From positions 1-6,361 of the forward strand of contig JAEUMX010000257.1 of the NCBI GenBank assembly GCA_016791285.1: DNA of 6,361 nt. The letters run 5' to 3'. This stretch comes from Burkholderiales bacterium (GTDB taxonomy: Bacteria > Pseudomonadota > Gammaproteobacteria > Burkholderiales > JAEUMW01). The position numbers and the translations under genes were made by a program. Below, piece by piece: positions 5,866-6,361 of this stretch (positions within the stretch are counted from its first letter, which is position 1; each line of letters begins with the position of its first letter). The notes beneath the pieces were generated by a model. That model ran no database searches, had not been told where the DNA came from, and saw only the letters and a list, made by a program, of their open reading frames with translations.

Positions 5866-6360
5866 TCAGGCGACGCCGCGCGACCGCGACGGCCAGATGA
5901 TGAGGGGCGCGGCAATGCCCACCGCGATCGCGGCAGTCATCAGCACGCAGGACAGATACAGCGCAAGCGTCTCCGCGACCAGGGCCGGCGCGGCATTGGC
6001 ACCGGCAGCGGCGATCTCCAGACTGCCGACGACGGCGCGAAACGCGAACGAACCGGGCACCATCGCCACCACGCCCGGAAACGCGAACGTCGCGGCCGGC
6101 GCCCGGAAGCGCCGGGCGAAAATCTGCGCGAGGAAGCCGACGGCCAGTGCGCCCAGGAGCGTTGCCGCCACCATCTGCACCCCGGCGTGCATGAGCAGCG
6201 TGCGCAGCGCATGGCTCGCGACGCCGCACACGAGACACGCCCATGCGATGCGCGGCGGCACGCCGAAGAGCGCTGCGTAGCCCACCGCCGCCAGCGCCGA
6301 GAAAAGCGCGTCGACGCGAACCGGCAGCGGCGTCATCGGTGAGTCCACGGGAATGCGCAC
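5866..6360 (-). CDS. Threonine/serine exporter family (ThrE_2/YjjB-like) membrane protein, possibly 5'-partial
   Basis: Inner-membrane protein similar to the second half of ThrE-type exporters (Pfam PF12821, ThrE_2). In E. coli this half exists as a separate protein, YjjB, of about 157 residues, which works with YjjP in exporting small acids such as succinate. The visible 164 residues contain about five membrane segments (roughly 18-34, 39-56, 62-80, 93-112 and 131-156) and the family block FPGVVAMVPGSFAFRAVVGS (94-113), matching the PxVxPMxPG region of YjjB. The first visible start is a GTG at 6360, one base from the window end. ATG at residue 9 is another option. The chain could also continue upstream as a fused ThrE of more than 400 residues. 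The stop is TGA 5868-5866. The substrate is not deducible. Confidence 0.75.
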   Translation of the reverse strand: MRIPVDSPMTPLPVRVDALFSALAAVGYAALFGVPPRIAWACLVCGVASHALRTLLMHAGVQMVAATLLGALAVGFLAQIFARRFRAPAATFAFPGVVAMVPGSFAFRAVVGSLEIAAAGANAAPALVAETLALYLSCVLMTAAIAVGIAAPLIIWPSRSRGVA

Positions 6361-6361
6361 G

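Noticed and set aside
5362..6342. Plus-strand open frame of 326 codons opposite the GntP and ThrE-like genes
   Set aside because: It crosses two well-supported minus-strand genes and their gap, and its product is Arg/Ala/His-rich without motifs.

Overview
The window is GC-rich (third codon positions are mostly G or C) and carries a Gram-negative gene set: a periplasmic binding protein with a Sec signal, its ABC partners, a GntP permease and a YjjB/ThrE-type membrane protein. Gene types and codon use suggest a proteobacterium, most likely a betaproteobacterium. This is inference; there is no rRNA or other marker to confirm it.

Right to left along the minus strand, the layout is as follows. 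At 5866-6360 lies a small ThrE/YjjB-like inner-membrane protein that touches the window edge. A 262-bp gap with a candidate promoter and a 16-bp palindrome precedes a GntP-family sugar-acid permease (5603 to 4284). A hairpin at 4248-4265 separates the permease from a convergent plus-strand gene of unknown function (3387-4228). That gene starts back to back with a minus-strand transglutaminase-like protease gene (3396 to 2558). A 180-360 bp stretch with small cysteine-rich reading frames follows, and then the molybdate uptake operon modA-modB-modC (2197 to 2). In modABC the genes overlap or lie 5 bp apart. ModA binds molybdate in the periplasm, ModB is the membrane channel and ModC the ATPase. 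This ModC has no C-terminal molybdate-binding (TOBE/MOP) domain.

Three things stand out. First, a 40-codon frame at 2333-2211, ending 13 bp before modA, encodes a protein with six cysteines, four of them spaced CxxCxxCxxC. It has strongly G/C-ending codons, and its stop codon abuts the modA ribosome binding site. It is preceded by a 10-codon leader with a good ribosome binding site whose stop overlaps the GTG start. Second, another cysteine-containing frame lies just upstream in the same reading frame, separated by a TAG. Third, the two neighbouring genes at 2558-3396 and 3387-4228 each seem to have lost one base, in both cases consistent with loss of a C, so either both are decaying or the consensus sequence has errors here.

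No tRNA, rRNA, CRISPR array, insertion sequence or integrase was seen.
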